Positions 61,909-64,000 of a stretch of DNA of 64,000 nt are shown here, in pieces. The stretch is from Keguizhuia sedimenti (GTDB lineage Bacteria > Pseudomonadota > Gammaproteobacteria > Burkholderiales > Burkholderiaceae_D), in NCBI GenBank assembly GCA_030715135.1, contig JAUYVH010000006.1, positions 125,804 to 189,803 of the forward strand. Reading direction: 5' to 3'. How positions within the stretch are numbered: position 1 is the first letter of the stretch; each line of letters begins with the position of its first letter. The notes under the pieces are model-generated. The model ran no database searches. It worked only from the letters and a program-made list of their open reading frames with translations, and was not told the origin of the DNA. The translations under genes and the position numbers were made by a program.

Positions 61909-63093
61909 ATGGTCCCGAATAAATTCACCAGTTTAATCCTATCTCTGTTTTGTGTAATGCTGGGTTTGGCGGCATGCACAGGCTCGCCTGTGGAAAAGGC
62001 TCCCGTGGCGGATTTGCCATCCAAACCGGCTGAGGACAGTAAGGCAGGAGAAATCCTGAGGCTGGCCTCCTTTGAATCTTTGCCTGGGTGGGGACAAGAC
62101 GATCTGCGTGACGCTTGGCCTGCTTTCATGGCATCCTGCGAAGTCCTGAACAAAAAAAACGATTGGAAAGAGCTGTGCCAGGTTGCGCGTGATGTCAACG
62201 CCAAGGATTCGCAGGCTATTCGTGTCTTTTTCGAAGCGTTCTTCTTGCCTTATCAGGTAATAAACCCGGATGGTACGGAGACTGGTTTGGCGACCGGCTA
62301 TTACGAACCGTTGCTGCAGGGTGCGCGCAAGCGCGGCGGAAAATTTCAAACACCTTTGCACCGCGTGCCGGAGGATATGCTGGTCATTGATCTTGCTGGT
62401 GTTTACCCGGAACTGAAGGGAATGCGCCTTCGTGGAAAGCTTGTAGGTAACCGCGTGGTGCCCTATGCGTCCCGTGGCGAATTGATGCAAACCAATTCAT
62501 TGGCAGGCAAGGAAATACTTTGGGTAGATGATCCAATTGAAGCCCTATTCCTGCAAATTCAAGGTTCCGGCCGTGTGCAGCTCAGCGACACTAAGGAAAC
62601 AGTACGTGTTGCGTATGCCGATCAAAATGGCCACCCATACAAGTCTGTCGGTCGCTACTTGATCGATAAAGGAGAAATGAAATTGGACCAGGCATCAGCG
62701 CAAGGCATCAAAGCATGGGCCAAGGCAAATCCAACCCGGCTCGCGGAGTTGCTTGCCGCCAACCCAAGTTATATATTTTTCAAAGAAGAAAAAATAAGTG
62801 CGTTCGATAAGGGGCCGAAGGGGGCGCTCGGCGTGCCTTTGACGCCACAAAGATCGATCGCCGTGGATCCTCAATACATACCTCTAGGAGTGCCGGTATT
62901 TCTGTCGACTAATTGGCCCGGTAATTCCAGACAATTAGAGCGCTTGGTAATGGCACAAGACACCGGAAGCGCGATCAAGTCACCTGTTCGAGCTGATTTC
63001 TTCTGGGGATATGGCCAAGAGCCCGGCGAAAAAGCAGGGAAGATGAAACAAAGGGCAAGGATGTGGGTTCTTTTGCCAAGGCCGGCTTCGTAA
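61909..63093 (+). CDS. mltA: Membrane-bound lytic murein transglycosylase A
   Basis: Outer-membrane lipoprotein that cleaves peptidoglycan glycan strands to form 1,6-anhydro ends. 394 aa. The lipobox is LAAC with the mature Cys near residue 23. The MltA domain includes TGYYEPLLQGARKRGGKFQT and ILWVDDPIEALFLQIQGSGR, and the C-terminal 3D domain has VMAQDTGSAIKSPVRADFFW with its conserved Asp residues. It precedes the rRNA operon promoters. Confidence 0.95.
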   Translation: MVPNKFTSLILSLFCVMLGLAACTGSPVEKAPVADLPSKPAEDSKAGEILRLASFESLPGWGQDDLRDAWPAFMASCEVLNKKNDWKELCQVARDVNAKDSQAIRVFFEAFFLPYQVINPDGTETGLATGYYEPLLQGARKRGGKFQTPLHRVPEDMLVIDLAGVYPELKGMRLRGKLVGNRVVPYASRGELMQTNSLAGKEILWVDDPIEALFLQIQGSGRVQLSDTKETVRVAYADQNGHPYKSVGRYLIDKGEMKLDQASAQGIKAWAKANPTRLAELLAANPSYIFFKEEKISAFDKGPKGALGVPLTPQRSIAVDPQYIPLGVPVFLSTNWPGNSRQLERLVMAQDTGSAIKSPVRADFFWGYGQEPGEKAGKMKQRARMWVLLPRPAS

Positions 63094-63579
63094 AATCAAA
63101 ATACAAGGCCAAGGCATCTTGCAGTCGCAGCAGGTTCCGCTGCCGTCTCAGCGGCTTCGGAGAGCATATATGGAGTCTTCGGTCTGGCACAAGCAATTAT
63201 CCGAATGGACCCAGATAGCCGAAATCGTTCATCAGACCTGGTGCCGGTACTTGCTACGTTATTGATTTGCTCGCGACAGCATGAATTAAGAAATCTGAGG
63301 GTGCAATCTGCGCGAGTCGGTACAAAAAATACAGGTGTAAATTCAAAACTCAATATGACAAACGACTGCTTAAATATCTGAGCCCCAGACGGTATAGCAA
63401 AACGGAATTTTTACCCCTAAGAGAAAAAACTCGAAATTGCAGTTGTAGGGAAAACTCCTAAGGCACCTAACGATATGTTTAACCATGGCGAGGCCGGGAA
63501 TCGCTAGCACGCAAAACAACTAGGGAAGTATCTTGAGGCGCCGCAGAAACAGGCATCAAACTGTTTTACCGAAAAGCGC
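63094..63579. other. Non-coding region between mltA and the rRNA promoters
   Basis: About 490 nt. I see no gene with a plausible start, ribosome site or recognisable product on either strand, and no convincing intrinsic terminator for mltA. It may contain upstream activating sequence for the rRNA promoters. Confidence 0.5.
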
Positions 63580-63609
63580 TTGCCAAGGCCTGAAAACCTT
63601 TGCTATAGT
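63580..63609 (+). promoter_or_regulatory. rRNA operon promoter P1 (putative)
   Basis: TTGCCA (63580-63585), an 18-nt spacer and TATAGT (63604-63609), followed by TCGCCTCC, a GC-rich discriminator of the kind linked to stringent control. Confidence 0.6.
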
Positions 63610-63663
63610 TCGCCTCCCTCGCAAAAACAGCAAAACGTTTCTGCAAGGAGTTGAGAAAAAATC

Positions 63664-63692
63664 TTGACAGAAAAAAGAAACAGCTTCATAAT
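63664..63692 (+). promoter_or_regulatory. rRNA operon promoter P2
   Basis: Consensus TTGACA (63664-63669), a 17-nt spacer and CATAAT (63687-63692), followed by CTCGTTTCTTTGCT. An A-rich stretch lies upstream. Confidence 0.75.
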
Positions 63693-63797
63693 CTCGTTTC
63701 TTTGCTATTGAAAAGTTGACCAAGCTTTTTGATGGCTTGCAAGGTTAAAAAGTCTTGTAAAAATAAGCACTTAGGCGGAAAAGTTAAAGTAAAAAGC

Positions 63798-63826
63798 TTG
63801 ACGCCAAAAGTAAAAAGCTGCATAAT
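63798..63826 (+). promoter_or_regulatory. rRNA operon promoter P3
   Basis: TTGACG (63798-63803), a 17-nt spacer and CATAAT (63821-63826), followed by TTCGTTTCTCTGCTGCTGA. It is a diverged copy of P2, 134 nt downstream of it, sharing both hexamers, spacer length and the downstream GTTTCT.TGCT block. Confidence 0.75.
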
Positions 63827-63901
63827 TTCGTTTCTCTGCTGCTGACAAACATAACGCTTTGTCGGGGTGCAAAATGCGTCAAGCATGTTGCGAAGCAGGA
63901 C

Positions 63902-63918
63902 TGGTTCTTTAAAAATTA
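63902..63918 (+). promoter_or_regulatory. rRNA antitermination boxA in the 16S leader
   Basis: TGGTTCTTTAAAAATTA resembles boxA, and the following ACAGCCGATAAGTGTGGGCG is the usual betaproteobacterial 16S leader. The 16S gene itself begins beyond base 64000. Confidence 0.75.
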
Positions 63919-64000
63919 ACAGCCGATAAGTGTGGGCGCTTGATGGAAGTGCGCGGCAGGTAAAACTGCTGATGAACTAAAAACATTAAGTGTTCACAAA

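Noticed and set aside
63096..63353. 85-codon minus-strand frame between mltA and the rRNA promoters
   Set aside because: No ribosome site, no hydrophobic or domain pattern, biased Ala/Thr/Glu composition; not distinguishable from chance.
63686..63886. 66-codon minus-strand frame over the rRNA promoters
   Set aside because: It lies across two promoter modules and has low-complexity Phe/Leu/Lys translation.

Overview
The window looks like a chromosomal core segment of a betaproteobacterium, order Burkholderiales, most probably family Oxalobacteraceae near Herminiimonas/Janthinobacterium. This is inferred from gene order (gltBD - mla operon - ibaG - murA - his operon - tatABC - petABC - sspAB; rpe-gph-trpEGDC), from protein sequence character and from moderate GC. 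No database search was run. Nearly all of it is dense housekeeping sequence. The only mobile-type gene is a RAYT-family transposase.

Layout. 1-6.6 kb: end of an AEC permease, then acyP and uvrA on the minus strand, an MFS exporter, ssb and a REP-associated transposase. 6.6-12.9 kb: glutamate synthase gltB-gltD, a strong terminator, then a diverged remnant of a second gltD 3' end. 13.4-17.5 kb: the phospholipid-transport operon mlaFEDACB. 17.6-19.3 kb: a YadG/YadH-type ABC exporter. 19.3-30.5 kb: one long plus-strand run, ibaG-murA-hisG-hisD-(DNA methyltransferase)-hisC-B-H-A-F-I-E-HIT protein-tatABC. 30.6-33.3 kb: a DUF2461 gene and a DegS-type protease, divergent from a Nif3-family gene. 33.5-38.6 kb: a LuxR-type response regulator, the bc1 complex petABC, sspAB and tRNA-Thr. 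38.7-48.8 kb (minus): a sugar epimerase/glycosyltransferase pair, ubiX, grxD, tex, prmC, dsbB, prfA, hemA. 49-55.7 kb: an atypical OmpR-family regulator, an ABM-domain protein, tRNA-Phe, a UbiH-type hydroxylase, a DsbC-like protein, AcuI-like reductase and an M61 peptidase. 55.7-61.2 kb (minus): rpe-gph-[trp leader]-trpE-G-D-C. 61.3-64 kb: apaG, a small membrane protein, mltA, then three tandem promoters and the leader of an rRNA operon whose 16S gene lies beyond the window.

Functionally the window supplies the whole histidine pathway except hisZ and hisN, the trpEGDC part of tryptophan synthesis, glutamate synthase (which feeds both), outer-membrane lipid asymmetry (Mla), Tat export with one of its classic substrates (the Rieske protein), and translation termination (prfA, prmC).

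Most notable observations: a trp attenuator with a 24-codon leader peptide carrying three clustered Trp codons, placed 5 nt after gph; a glycosyltransferase whose conserved N-terminus can only be translated from an ATT codon; an orphan beta-class DNA methyltransferase translationally coupled into the his operon; a gltD tail remnant showing mainly synonymous divergence; and a response regulator with His in place of the phospho-accepting Asp.
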